The position numbers and the translations under genes were made by a program. Shown here piece after piece: positions 8,564 through 19,590 of a DNA stretch of 27,234 nucleotides. The stretch is taken from positions 1 to 27,234 of the forward strand of contig CAXKVR010000597.1 of NCBI GenBank assembly GCA_964058845.1, in the 5' to 3' direction. The stretch's first letter is position 1. Every line of letters starts with the position of its first letter. The stretch is from Carex sylvatica (lineage: Eukaryota > Streptophyta > Magnoliopsida > Poales > Cyperaceae). Under the pieces are notes generated by a model. The model did not search any database, was not told the DNA's origin, and was given only the letters and a program-made list of their open reading frames with translations.

Positions 8564-9003
8564 AGTGAGTCTACGGTACTATGCATAGTTCAGAATCTCA
8601 AATTGGTCGTACTACAGATCAATTTCTTTTATTTTTTGAAGGTCAGTGACTTTAATAATTTCTTCTATTTTTAAAGTCAAAACAGTTGATTTGAACTGTT
8701 CAACATGATCTCAATATTTTTATTTGATGAAGAACATTATCTCAATATTAAAATCTACTTGTTTATCAAATTTTATATTTTTTAGAATGTTTTTACTATT
8801 TGTATAGATATGTAGAAAAATCACTTAAAATTTTTAAACTATTTGAAAGTAGTGAAAATGAAAAAATATAAATTATAAAATTTTGTTTGCAAGCACATTT
8901 TCACATGATGATCATGTTGAGCAGTTTAGATAAACTGTTTGAATTAAACAAAAAAATTATAGTATTGATCAATATGCATTATGTTTACTACAATAGTCTT
9001 GCT
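8564..9003. mobile_element. Fold-back MITE, probably Mutator-type (family B)
   Basis: A 440-bp element with imperfect arms: aaagtcaaaacagttgattt near 8674 pairs with aaactgtttgaattaa near 8934, and gttcaacatgatct near 8699 pairs with gatcatgttgagc near 8910. The ends are agtgagtcta on the left and, reversed, agcaagacta. The flanks TGTGTTTGG (8555-8563) and CGTATTTGG (9004-9012) could be a 9-bp target duplication with two transitions. The arm core (gaac-gttcaacatgatct) recurs in the elements near 12932, 16181 and 20925. The limits are less sure than for the other MITEs. Confidence 0.55.
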
Positions 9004-9012
9004 CGTATTTGG

Positions 9013-10194
9013 TCAATTAACATAATAAATATCAAGAACCACAAATTTAGTACAATGACACAAGTTTTAGTCTCTCTTTACAAAAAAATGCAAATGCAAG
9101 TTCAATTCGATCTCAAGAATAATATCTAAAACATAATAAATATCTCGTTATATATGATCGCGTTAATGAACAATATGTATCATATAGTATCTCTCACATA
9201 AGCTCATAAATTAGGTACACAAAGGAAGGTGAATCCATATCCTCTTTAATTATCTGAAGGTAGAACTTTTAAAATCACATTGTTCTTTAATCTGATACGA
9301 ATATCAAAACGAATCTCCTATATTTATAATAGACACAAAATTTCTTTTAATCTGACTGAGATTAAATCCAGACCGTTTGTCATAAAAACTAATTTTACAC
9401 TTGCAATTAAAGACTATCCATTATTCCATAAGTCATTAATCAAACTCCGCTTAATTAATCAGTATGCTTGATTGACAAGCTTTGATGGAGATTGTTTAAT
9501 TAAATGAAAATCATGAGTTAACTTGAAAATCCCCACTGTAATTAATTATTTTTCTTCGTAATCATTAGCCCGTGACAATTATAATGATCCCACTCCACTA
9601 AGTAAATAAGTGCTGCACTTATGATCAGCATATTAAATTAATTACTGTATAAAGAGAAGATGAACACGCTTTATAGTTTTATATGCCAAATTTTCAATTG
9701 TTCCATCTTTTAGCGACCTCCTATATATATATATGCACTTAGATGTGAATTCTCCACAAAATTATTGTTTAAGTTATCAGGAGCGGTACCAAAAAATTGA
9801 AATTAAGAGGCTAGATGAATAAGTGTTATTATTTTATGAGAAAGACTAACAGTAATATTTTCTTTGCAAAAATTTAAAAATTCAAAGGACAAAATTTTAA
9901 AAAATATTTAATGTAGGAGTTAGAAACTTTTCTTCATGAGTGCAAAGGTGACGGTCGCATTTTCAGATACATATATAAGATGCATATGTAAAATAAACAA
10001 ACAGAAAATTCAATGGTTAAAACACTATTAAAGTTAAAACTAATATTATGAAATGGTCAACTTATAAAATTTCAAGGTTTTATCATTTTACAATTTGATC
10101 TTTTAATTCCCTTGTGTAACCCTTAACTTATACAAATATACAATTGGAATATTAAAGTAGATATTATTTTTGCATATTTTTACCCAAGTTTCTA
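9013..10194. other. Spacer; dispersed repeat copy at 9303-9373
   Basis: The segment 9303-9373 (atcaaaacgaatctcctata onwards) is a diverged copy of 7825-7887. A (TA)n run lies at 9723-9734. The remainder is AT-rich with no frame or structure that I can name. Confidence 0.45.
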
Positions 10195-10320
10195 AATAGC
10201 GCCGCTATAGCATTTTCGAACTATAAAAGCTATGGCACTATCAGCGCTATAGCGCCGCTATTTGAGTATAGCGCTTTTTTTTAACTAGTCTGTTATGATG
10301 CGATAAACGCTATTTAAACC
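10195..10320. repeat. AGCGCCGCTAT-type palindromic repeat
   Basis: The phrase aaatagcgccgctatagc at about 10195-10212 is nearly the reverse complement (one mismatch) of gctatagcgccgctattt at about 10245-10262. Further variants (cagcgctatagc, gagtatagcgc, aaacgctattt) lie between and after them. Similar vocabulary (agctatatcgcaactattgc) occurs at 12755-12893. It looks like part of a degenerate repeat family with small hairpins; I cannot place it in a superfamily. Confidence 0.55.
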
Positions 10321-11586
10321 TTTGTTTTTACCAAAGCAAACATAAGTGCTTCTTTTAAGGAAAATATCATATATTCGAGTCAACTAAATATGTAACAAAA
10401 TTTGAATTGTAAAAATAATAAAAGTCAATATAATAAAATTTTGAACTTAATATGATATTAGTTTCGACAGTTTGATTGATGAAAATTTCAAATGAATAAA
10501 TGCAAATATTTTTAATTATGAAAATTTAAATTTTTATTTGAAGTTTGAATTATGAAAAACAATTAACTCCAATTCTAAAATATTACAGTATAAATTGAAT
10601 TAAAGATTACATTTTTTTATTTTTATACTTTGATTTGTGGATATATTAAATTAAAATTTGAAATGGAGGAAATGAAAAACAAATGTTAATTTGATTTCTG
10701 GAATTAGAATATTGAATAATTATTTAATATATTTGTCAATAAATTTGTATGAAAGATATTTTATTTGATGTTTTTTAAAAGAAAAATATTTTATAAAATT
10801 TTCCATCTAACTTTGTTCTCCCGAAAGAAATTACTGAAATTAAACTAAAGCAAACTAAACTAAATTACACTGAGAAACACATAGGGACTAAATTGATGGT
10901 TTGGTCCATATAATTTTCAGATTTTTTTTTTTTACATACTATTCAAGCACATAATGACAAAAAAAATACCTACAAATGTTTTAAAGAGATCGAACCGACA
11001 ATATTTTTAGAAACTGAATCATTAATTCGATTAATAATTAATTTACTGATATTTTGTTTTTTATATTACTAAAATATAAAATACTTTCTAAATCAACTTC
11101 TTATAATATCAGAGATATTGATATTGGAGAATGAAATGAAGTCACGTTATTGAAGAACGAGCCCAAAATAAAATCAAACTAGGCTATCATTAGAAGTATA
11201 TCATTTTTCTTAATTGTCCCTACCAATCCTATCCTTAAACCTCGTGGAAAAAAAAGTGAAAGATGGGACAATTTAGTCTATTTTGTGCCAAGCGTTTGTG
11301 CTTTTGATAGGAAGAAAATAACTTTTAATATAATTACAATTTGACTATAAATATATAGTAGTTTTAGCTTTTTCAAAACAAAGGAAACAAGATTCCTCTG
11401 CGGAAAAACCTGCCTCTGCAGTACCAAATTCATTCAATGAATATAACTTGTGTTATGTGTCACTGTGACTGAGAGACAAAAGAGGAGGTAAATAGAGTAG
11501 CTTTCTGTTTGACACGTGGATCACATCTCCACTGGCCCTGCTGAGATGCTGCTTCCATAATGGAGAGAGATATTGTGTACCAATCA
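10321..11586. other. AT-rich spacer without supported feature
   Basis: Mostly A/T-rich anonymous sequence. A slightly more GC-rich stretch at 11390-11560 contains no domain that I recognise. A 66-codon - strand frame at 11653-11453 crosses the end of the neighbouring transposon and is taken as chance. Confidence 0.45.
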
Positions 11587-11595
11587 AATTTGTCT

Positions 11596-12331
11596 GGGAG
11601 AATTTCATATATATACCACTCAAAAACTGTGAAATTACATATTTATCATCCAAATTTCTATAATTATATATTTACCATCTAAAAATCTAATAACTCACAT
11701 ATTTACTCAATTAATTAAAAAAGAGATTAATTAAACTTAAGATTATATAAAATATAATTAATAAGTTATTTATTCTCTTCTCATTTTCTACTCATTTCTC
11801 TTTTGTGCACAGATTTTACTCTCATCTTTTTTAACGTAACTTCTCATTTTTGCTTAAACTCTCTCCTCATCCCGTCTCTCTCGCTTAAACTCGAAGAGGA
11901 GTAGCAGACTCGGATATAAAGATTCCAACTCCAACTTAATTGTCTAAAATAAAGATAACCACTTCAACTTTTCCAGGTGAAGTCGATGATGATATCACAA
12001 CCCGTTATCAAAGTAGTAACTGAGTTTGAGAATATGTGTTTTGTTACTAAATTAGTTTGAAATATTTATTTTTAATCTTTTATATTGGATATAAAGGATA
12101 ACGGTTCTAATGAAAGAAAGAGAAGGTGCTAAGTTAATTATTGACTAATTATAGTTTTAAAAAAATTAAACATAATTAATTTGAGTTTTGAGTATATTTA
12201 ATATATACTAAAGTTATATTGGATAAATGTGCGAGGTACTAGATTTTTAGATGATAAATATGTAATTATAAAAAATTGAATGATAAATACGTAATTTTAC
12301 AGTTTTTGTGTGATATATATGAAATTCTCCC
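11596..12331. mobile_element. Non-autonomous Mutator-like element, 736 bp
   Basis: Terminal inverted repeats of about 110 bp: the left begins GGGAGAATTTCATATATATA and the right, reversed, GGGAGAATTTCATATATATC. Both continue through caaaaactgt, attacatatttatcat and atctaaaaatcta. The flanks AATTTGTCT (11587-11595) and AATTTGTTT (12332-12340) form a 9-bp target duplication with one mismatch. The interior (about 11710-12215) has a pyrimidine-rich stretch (11760-11890) and a more balanced segment (11890-12010) with no recognised domain. It could be a deletion derivative or could carry captured DNA. Confidence 0.8.
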
Positions 12332-12340
12332 AATTTGTTT

Positions 12341-12750
12341 TAACGACTCTCATAAATTAAGAACTTGACCTTATTTTATTTGAAAAAAATAAAAAATAAC
12401 AACCGGGAAACGGGACACCACGAGTTCAAATTTTTTTGTTGAACAAAACACTAATAATTATAGACTTTTATTTAAAATATCCGTGTAAGTGTGACGAACT
12501 TGGTACAATTTTAAAATTGTCTGTTACCAATCAAATAAAACTAAAACTAAAAGTTAATTTTCCAGTAGCTTGATGGACAACTAACCAATTTATAAAATGA
12601 AAAAAATTGATACATTATAAACAACATATCTTAATTTTAACTTTTTTATTTTAATGATGATATTCAGTCAAATAAATGTATTGCCAATCTAATTAATTTA
12701 TCTGAATATGGTAATAATATTACGCATGATCTAAACAACGATTATTGTTT
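12341..12750. other. AT-rich spacer without supported feature
   Basis: I saw no frame, inverted repeat or tandem repeat here apart from A/T runs. Confidence 0.45.
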
Positions 12751-12754
12751 CATC

Positions 12755-12893
12755 GCTTTTAAGATCCAAAAAAGCTATATCGCAACTATTGCACACCGAT
12801 AGTTAGCTATTTAGAACTTTTATAAAAGGAAAGCGGTTGATAGCGTTATAGCTTTTAAGATCCAAAAAAACTATAATGCAGCTATTGCGTATT
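12755..12893. repeat. Direct repeat of ~39 bp, 96-bp offset
   Basis: The phrase gcttttaagatccaaaaaa followed by ctata-cgca-ctattgc occurs at 12755-12793 and 12851-12889. The intervening sequence holds further gcgttatagc-like words that recall the repeat at 10195-10320. Origin unknown. Confidence 0.65.
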
Positions 12894-12894
12894 A

Positions 12895-13195
12895 GAACCC
12901 TGATGTTATGGTTTGAGACGTACTATTATTTTAAAGTTCAAACAGTCGATCGAACTATTAAACATGATCTTCCTATGAAAATGGTATTTACATATTTTAG
13001 ATTTTTTTTTACTAATAAGTAAAAAATTACTATTTTTAGATCATTTGATTTTCTATCTATCTAAAAATAGTAAAAGAATTTTAAAAATATATAAAGTTTG
13101 ATATTAAGTATATTTTTATATGGAGATTATATTTAACAATTTGAATCAGATATTTAAATTATGAAATATAGATATAAATCTATATCAAGGATCCA
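12895..13195. mobile_element. Degraded fold-back MITE (family B)
   Basis: The left arm ttaaagttcaaacagtcgat, followed by cgaactattaaacatgatct (12931-12970), pairs imperfectly with the right arm near 13100-13165 (gagattatatttaacaattt, then gaatcagatatttaa). The loop holds gattttctatctatctaaaa. The arm core matches the elements at 8564-9003 and 16114-16498. No target duplication was found, so the limits are approximate. Confidence 0.45.
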
Positions 13196-13199
13196 TCCG

Positions 13200-14150
13200 C
13201 AATAGTGCATATTACCATAATAATATCACTCAATTTACAGTACTTTCAGTCTTTCATGCAGTGTCAATCCATTTGTGACAGAAAAACTACACATTATTCC
13301 TTGCATATAAAATCCGAAGGAATTGCACGTGTTTCTTTTAACTTTTTCTATCCCCATTTTTCATAGTTTTCGATTTGTGAGTTGTACAACACATCTGCCA
13401 GGAATTTTCAAAAAAAATAAAATAATAGTTTGTAATCTGGCTGTCTGGGTCTCTGGGACTCGCTGCCAAGCAGCCCAAGCTGCTTCCTTGCCTCTCTTTC
13501 CAAAAAGAGCAAAATCAAGTGATCAACAACTTAGAGGTGCATGGGGGCATTAAATAACGCTTCTGATGCGTATTTTTCTACCACTTTATCTTTTTATTGA
13601 ACATTTTTTACTACTTGACAGCATAATACCATTATTTTTGTATTTTTTTGTTCTAAAAATGTATTGGCGAATGGTGAGAGTCTGAGAGAGATGCACGAGG
13701 CTTCAAGTTCCAATGAATGTACCATTTACCTCTTGTCTACTAGTAATCATTTTATTTTTCGGGGATATGAATATTGAAAAAACTAATATAACTCAAGCAG
13801 GCTATTTGCTCAATTTTTTTATTTTTAGAAATTCAAAAATTAAATTTATCAAAATCAAAATGAATTGTTTTTTTTTTCATCTCGTAGATGGGACAAACAA
13901 ATGTTTCAATCCCATCGGGAGCATATCGTGTGACTTAATCAATGATTTGCTCTCAGTAATTTTCGTCGGTTGTTGTTTGTCTCCATCACGTATTAATCAA
14001 AAATTACTGAAAAGTGAAAACGAACCATTGGTTTAATCACATTCAGCTGGGATCTAAGATTTTGATCGGCAATAGACACAAAATATTAATAGTAGTGTAA
14101 TTTTTCTTCTCCTGATGAATTAGAGTGGAGTAGTTAATAGAAATCTAAAA
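13200..14150. other. Spacer with slightly more complex sequence, no gene supported
   Basis: The stretch 13430-13540 is richer in G/C (for example gctgccaagcagcccaagct near 13462, an imperfect palindrome). Frames of 76 codons (13323-13553) and 107 codons (13713-14036) are open on the + strand but show no domain, and codon composition follows local AT content. I do not annotate either as a gene. Confidence 0.45.
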
Positions 14151-14153
14151 AAC

Positions 14154-14545
14154 TCATGGCACGATCGAATACGTAACGACACGATACAGTTCTGTCATGG
14201 CACGATCGAATACGTAATGGCACAATACAGTTCTGTCACGGCATGTGTGCCGGTTACGTGTCGTGATCATCTTTTAAAAATTTGACATGACAAGACACAT
14301 CACACAAAAGATTTGGTCACAACATGACACATGGTCACGTATAATTAGAACCGTTAGATCTTGATCGAATGATGAATCTTAAATAAACTAACTTAAATTA
14401 TGAAAAAATAGTTAAACATAATTGGTCATGTTTGAATACGTCACGTGTGGTCACAGCGTGATTTAATGTGTAGTAATCGTTTACATGTCATGACTATCCT
14501 ATCAAATTTGATCACGACACAACATGTGATCCAAGTTAGCAGACC
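14154..14545. repeat. CACG-rich repeat with 41-bp tandem units and inverted ends
   Basis: The unit starting tcatggcacgatcgaatacg is present at 14154-14194 and 14195-14235 (41-bp period), and a third degenerate unit begins tcacggcatg at 14236. Inverted words occur across the segment: gtgtcgtgatcat near 14258 pairs with ttgatcacgacac near 14507, and several copies of ggtcacg or gacaca lie between. It may be the relic of a hAT-like element with CACG subterminal repeats; no target duplication was seen. Confidence 0.55.
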
Positions 14546-14549
14546 TCTT

Positions 14550-15825
14550 TTTTCTACTCCACTTACAAGAATCATTGATTTGTTAGGAGAAAAAAAAAGG
14601 TCTGCTACTAAGGATATAAATATGTACTGTGTCGTGAATACGTCTTTTTTATTTCTTTATTTTTTTTACGCGAATCAGTTTTGGTTGGCTTTCTTTTTTG
14701 TATAATTTTGTTCTACTGGACCGTGAATTAAATCCAGATGTAGACATTATATTCATTCAGGAATAAGCACGAGTATTAAACACCACTAAATCTAAAAAAA
14801 AAATTAGAATCCAAGAGTATACATGCCTACACTACCCCTGATCCTTCTTGAGTCCGCCCATGATCACATTACAGATTCTGAAAATGTGTCATTTTCTCTT
14901 ATCCATCTGGTCTCCCATTTAGTTCAATCTCGTTGATTATTTTTTTTCACACAATTAGGAATATTGGCCTCTGTCAACTGTAACCGATCATTGGTAGGTT
15001 CTTATCGAGAAAAAAATACTAAATATCATTTCTGACAAATTATTTTTTTAATTTCTAAAAATAAAAAAAATGTTTTTCACTTGCTTGCTTATTAGAAAAA
15101 AAAATTGGAAAAAAAAAATCTTAAGTTGAGATTGGCAAGATCATGTTGCCAAGCGGGTTACACGGTGGGAGCAAACCCCTCATCTGGTAGATATGAGATA
15201 AAAGGCTGATCTAGATTATTATTTTATTTCCACACTATACTTAAATATGATTTCTATAAATGATGCATATCAGCGTGAGTGTTACGACAAATCTAATATT
15301 TTCTATACTAGGACTCCCAATTTTTTTTTTTTTTTTCTGAAAACTCGTAAGTAATTGTATTTATAAAAAATATTAGAAAGTAGTTGTTACATAAGATTAA
15401 ACAACGAATATCTGTGAAAACATACAACTAATCAAGACTAAAAACGCACAGAATATATGCATCTGTGAACAATTTTTTAATTCTCGAAATAGCAAAGGCA
15501 ACTGCTGTGACAATTTTTTATCAAATAAGAATGATTGAATAATATTTCCTCGGTCGTGCCCGCTAATTTTTTTGTTGATTAATGTTTGTAAATTTTATAG
15601 AAATTTTGAATAAGTATGAATTTTTATAGTTTAGCTTTTGAAAAAACTTTAAATATCTATAACTTTGATTAGGAAAGTCGGATTTGCGCGTATGATCACT
15701 TTTTGAAAAGGGGGAGACAAGACAGATCCCAATATCACTCGGGAGAGAACCCCGACTATCCGAAGCATCAAAATTAAAAAAAAATATCATTTAGTGCCTC
15801 AAAAATGCAGTTTAAGTTTTCGCTT
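14550..15825. other. AT-rich spacer without supported feature
   Basis: Contains several A or T homopolymer runs (for example near 15320). No domain, inverted repeat or tandem array was recognised. The short frames here are judged to be chance. Confidence 0.45.
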
Positions 15826-16020
15826 GACGGTAGGTACAACGATCGGTATTTTGTTTAGTCAAAAGTCTAAGAGATTATTCATATAATTATTTTAAAATGC
15901 ATTTACTATTTATTGTGTTCGTTTGCTTATTTCTGAGCAAATGGTATATGTCGACAATAATCAAATAATCCAATTATCTCCGAGCAAACGGTAGGCATAC
16001 AACGATCGGTATTTTGTTTA
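15826..16020. repeat. Direct repeat of ~33 bp, 161-bp offset
   Basis: The phrase acggtagg, then (ca)tacaacgatcggtattttg ttta, occurs at 15826-15858 and 15987-16020. Between them, gagcaaatggtatatgtcgaca near 15937 is a related partial copy. It may be a small tandem duplication; no coding content. Confidence 0.65.
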
Positions 16021-16021
16021 T

Positions 16022-16570
16022 AAACGTCGTTTGGATTTTTTTTATAAACTCATTTTTTTATAATATATGTATATAGAATATAATACATGTATATGTATAT
16101 GTATATGTATATAGAGGAGGGTTCCAATGCACCATCATTTTGGTGCTCCAATGTGCACCACGTCCTTGATCTCCATTTTCAAAGTCCGAACAGTTGATTC
16201 GAACCGCTCAACATGATCTTCATAATAAAATATGCTTAGAGACCAAATTTTATATTTTTTAGAATTATTTTACTATTGTTTTAGATAGGTACAATATGAC
16301 TTTATCGGATGGTCCAGAATCTCCTTAAAAAGGCGATTTTGTATCTATCTAAAAAAATATAAAATTTGGTCTCCAAGCATATTTTATTATGAAGATCATG
16401 TTGAGCGGTTCGGATCAACTATTCAAACTTTGAAAATGAAAATAAAGGACATGGTGCATATTGGAGCACCAAAATGATGGTGCATTTGAACCCTCCTCGT
16501 GTATATATAATATAATACATGTATATGTATAGTAAATGAGTTTATAAAAATATAAAAAAATTAGAAAATC
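16022..16570. repeat. AT-rich palindromic region hosting a nested MITE
   Basis: The phrase tataaactcatttttttata near 16042 is inverted as aaatgagtttataaaaata near 16533, and tacatgtatatgtata words occur on both sides (16085-16112 and 16514-16530). The microsatellite (GTATAT)n at 16089-16112 directly abuts the MITE at 16114. This suggests an older palindromic AT-rich element split by that insertion. Confidence 0.5.
16114..16498. mobile_element. Fold-back MITE, Mutator-type (family B), near-perfect arms
   Basis: A 385-bp element with ends GAGGAGGGTTC and GAACCCTCCTC. The ~150-bp arms (16114-16265 and 16347-16498) agree at roughly 93 per cent by eye, and even the loop holds a complementary pair (ttagataggtac and gtatctatctaa). 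The flanks ATGTATATA (16105-16113) and GTGTATATA (16499-16507) fit a 9-bp target duplication with one mismatch, although the flanks are microsatellite DNA. Each arm also has its own small hairpin (gcaccatcattttggtgc). No coding capacity. Confidence 0.8.
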
Positions 16571-16957
16571 TCATTTTCGGAAAAAAAAAATTCCGGAATT
16601 GAGAACCGGAATTTTTTTTTCTGGTTTTGAGATTGAGTTTCAGGAAATAAAAATTTCGGTTATTGACGTTGAAACTGGAAAAAAAAATTCGGTTTGGATA
16701 ATTTTAGAAATACTGTTGGGATTTGAATATTTTATTTTATTTTACTTATTTTTTAGATATAAAAAAAAAATCGGCATTCTGATTCCTAGATGAACTCAAA
16801 AGCAAATTGTTTCGGACAATTAGCATCCTCTCTATCGAAATTAATTGGCACCAGATGCATATCGTTTTTCATGCTCTTTAGTATTAATTAATTAATAGTA
16901 TAATGTGATTTATTTTTTATTTAATGGCAAAGATACATGATTTCAATGTGAGAAATC
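16571..16957. other. AT-rich spacer
   Basis: Contains a short palindrome ttccggaattgagaaccgga near 16590 and A/T runs. A 64-codon + strand frame (16599-16793) is not considered real. The section 16925-16966 (aatggcaaagatacatgatt onwards) faintly recalls the head of a SINE but is too short to call. Confidence 0.4.
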
Positions 16958-16966
16958 ATGGGCTCG

Positions 16967-17186
16967 GGATTCGAATTTGCTCATTTTCTAAAAAAGGAGC
17001 ACCCTGCAATTCTTCAATCCGAACTGTTCAAAATCGATTAAACGGCTCCATTTTTTTTTCTTTTATATCAATATAATATATTAAAATGAATCAATGTAAT
17101 TGGAGCCGTTTAATCGATTTTGAACAGTTCAAATTGAAGAATAGAAGGGTGCTCCTTTTCTAGAGAAAATGAGCAGATTTGAATCC
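16967..17186. mobile_element. Fold-back MITE, Mutator-type, 220 bp
   Basis: The left end GGATTCGAATTTGCTCATTT matches the reversed right end GGATTCAAATCTGCTCATTT. The arms continue through aaaggagcaccct, gaactgttcaaaatcgatta and aacggctcca to a loop near 17052-17095. The flanks ATGGGCTCG (16958-16966) and ATGGACTTG (17187-17195) are a 9-bp duplication with two transitions. Non-coding. Confidence 0.75.
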
Positions 17187-17195
17187 ATGGACTTG

Positions 17196-17590
17196 AAACC
17201 CACGAGGTAGAGAAATTTTCTGTATTAATACATAAAGGTTTGAAATGTATTGGGTGACTTGACATTCAAGTATCCAACACATATTTTAAAAAAAATAGTA
17301 TAAGGTGGGTTTTTTTATCTTGATAAAATCATGTCATTATTCAATATTCAGAATATTAAGATTGATAATAATGTCATAGATTTTTCTATCAGTAAGACTC
17401 AAAACTAAATTTCAACATTTTTTTTTTTTGTTTTTATTAAAAAAAACAGAGTTGTATAAAAAAAATTAATAAATAGCATGTCATTCAATTTGTTTTTATT
17501 AGGTCCTAGGTGATTGAAATAAAAAATAAAATAATAGGAGCATCGCTTGTTAGTTGTTACAGAACATGAAAGTGGGTTGAATTATTGGAG
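17196..17590. other. AT-rich spacer
   Basis: A/T runs near 17420-17470 and no other structure that I can support. Confidence 0.45.
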
Positions 17591-17599
17591 GGTTTGATG

Positions 17600-17818
17600 G
17601 AATCCGTATCCTCTGCATTAACTCAAAAAGGAATCTTTTGAGTTAATACATATAAACCGTCCGATTAGCTTTAATATTCGTGCGAGTCAGATCCGCACAA
17701 ATATTAAAGACCCCTATGTTATAGGCAGAGGCCGGATGGGCTCCGTTTTCAAGCAGACGGTCCATATCCATTAACTGAAAAAGATTCTCTTTTGAGTTAA
17801 CGCAGACAATGCGGACTC
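17600..17818. mobile_element. Fold-back MITE, Mutator-type, exact 9-bp target duplication
   Basis: A 219-bp element with ends GAATCCGTATCCTCTGC and, reversed, GAGTCCGCATTGTCTGC. The flanks GGTTTGATG at 17591-17599 and 17819-17827 are identical. Each arm holds its own palindrome (TTAACTCAAAA and TTTTGAGTTAA around 17618-17646). The centre near 17672-17707 (ctttaatattcgtgcg and cgcacaaatattaaag) closes the fold. The right arm has about 45 extra bases (near 17715-17760) that break the symmetry. A 66-codon - strand frame across it is a by-product of the repeat. Confidence 0.85.
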
Positions 17819-18299
17819 GGTTTGATGGGGGTCCCTTGTCCAATGAAGCACCTGTCCTCTCACAGCAAAGCCTGCAACGTTAACCTTTGACAACTGCAAT
17901 GTCTAATCGGCATGAGAATTGTGTTATTATTTAGAATGAGGCTATGGTGCTGTTTTGACAAAATTGGGCGGGCTCAATCCGGATCGATTTGTTCGTGTCT
18001 GCTGCTCGGGGTATTCGTGTCTTAGTCTGGATATACACGGATATGGATATGAAATGAGCTAGTCATGATTTTTTTGGTAAACACCTGTGTGAATCCGAAC
18101 CGCCGTGAATCTGTGCCCGTCCGGACCGGCCCATGAATCCGTGCCCGTTGTATCCGCACTCGTATATCCTATATCTGTTGTACCCATTTTTTTTTTAAAT
18201 TTCAAAAATTTCAAAATCCCCTCCCCTGTTCAAATCAAATCTGGACCTGTCAAATCAAACCCGGATTGGCCGGACCCTACCCATGCCCGTACCCGGTCC

Positions 18300-18490
18300 G
18301 ACCGAATTTGACATATATTTTTTTTTCTTTTAAAATTTAAATTTCATTCCCCCCAATCAAATCTCTTTAAATACACCCATCTTCCTCCCAATATTTTCAC
18401 ATCTTCATCTCAATTCTCAAATTCTCAATATCTCAATTCTCTCATTCTCTCAATCTCAAATTTTATTATTCTCAAAATTTAAATTTATTG
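18300..18490 (+). promoter_or_regulatory. Putative promoter and leader of the hAT element
   Basis: The sequence tttaaatacacccatcttcc near 18363 resembles a plant TATA box, and the next ~100 bp are pyrimidine-rich with repeated tctcaattctc words (18405-18475), as in plant 5' leaders. It reads into the element. A 61-codon frame at 18488-18673 follows but encodes nothing recognisable and runs into the tandem array. Confidence 0.4.
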
Positions 18491-18645
18491 TTTAAAAAAA
18501 ATATAGTTGTAAATTTAATTCATTTTACAAATACGCAAACGGAATTACGAATGTATCAAAATTACAAAGTTCGGCACCTCTCGCAAGATTTTCCTGCGAG
18601 ATTTAAATGTTACATTTATTTCATGTTAGAACTATTTATTTTTAT

Positions 18646-19590
18646 AGAGCTAGATTTATTGAATGTTAAGTAATTAGATTTGTTAGATTTATTTTATGTT
18701 AGATTTGTTAAATTTGTTAAGTAATTAGATTTATTTTATGTTAGATTTGTTAGATTTATTGAATATGTTAGATTTATTTAGTTTATATTAGATTTGTTAG
18801 ACGTGAAGTAATTAGATTTATTTTGAATATGTTAGATTTAATTTTTGAAATTCGGATTTATTTTTAATAGGTTAAAAAAAGATATTAGATTTATTTTTTT
18901 AATATGTGAAGTAATTAGATTTGTTTTGAATAGGTTAGATTTTATTTTTGAAATTCGAATTTATTTTTAATAGGTTAAAAAAAGATGTTAGATTTATTTT
19001 TGTGAATATGTGAAGTAATTTGATTTGTTTTGAATAGGTTAGATTTTATTTTTGAAATTCAAATTTATTTTTAAAAATGTTAGAATAGTTTAGATTTAAT
19101 TTTTGAAAATGTTAGATTTATTTTTGAAAGGTTAAAAAAATAGGTTAGATTTTTTTTTTGAATATGGTAAGTAATTACATGTGATATTTTATTTTTGAAA
19201 TTCATATTTCTTTTTAATAGGTTAAAAAAAAGTTAGATTTATTTTTTTGAATATGTGAAATAATTATATTTGTTTTGAATATGTTAGATTTATTTTTGAA
19301 AATGTTAAATTTATTTTTAATAGATTAAAAAAATAGGTTAGATTTATTTTTTTGAATATGGAAAGCAAGTAATTAGATTTGTTTTGAATATGTTAGATTT
19401 TATTTTTGAATTCAGATTTATTTTTAATAGGTTAAAAAAAGAGGTCAGATTTGTTTTTTTGAATATGTGAAGTAATTATATTTGTTTTGAATATGTTAGA
19501 TTTATTTTTAAAAATGTTAGATTTATTTTTAATAGGTTAAAAAAATAAGTTAGATTAATTTTTAAATAGGTTAGATTTATTTTAAATAGC
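18646..19590. repeat. ~104-bp tandem array inside the hAT element
   Basis: The repeating phrase is (gaatatgtgaagtaattaga) then ttgttttgaatatgttagat, ttatttttgaaattc and taataggttaaaaaaa. The marker GAAGTAA or a variant occurs near 18805, 18908, 19012, 19167, 19257, 19365 and 19469, giving spacings of about 103, 104, 155, 90, 108 and 104 bp. The first part (18646-18800) has shorter units (aagtaattagatttgttaga). One strand is almost free of C. It fills a third of the element and has probably replaced or displaced coding sequence. Confidence 0.8.

Noticed and set aside
13713..14036. 107-codon open frame as a protein gene
   Set aside because: Low-complexity composition following the local AT content, no domain, no convincing promoter or splice context.
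16925..16980. tRNA gene or third SINE around gggattcgaattt
   Set aside because: The B-box-like word is the terminus of the fold-back MITE at 16967, and no cloverleaf can be drawn around it.
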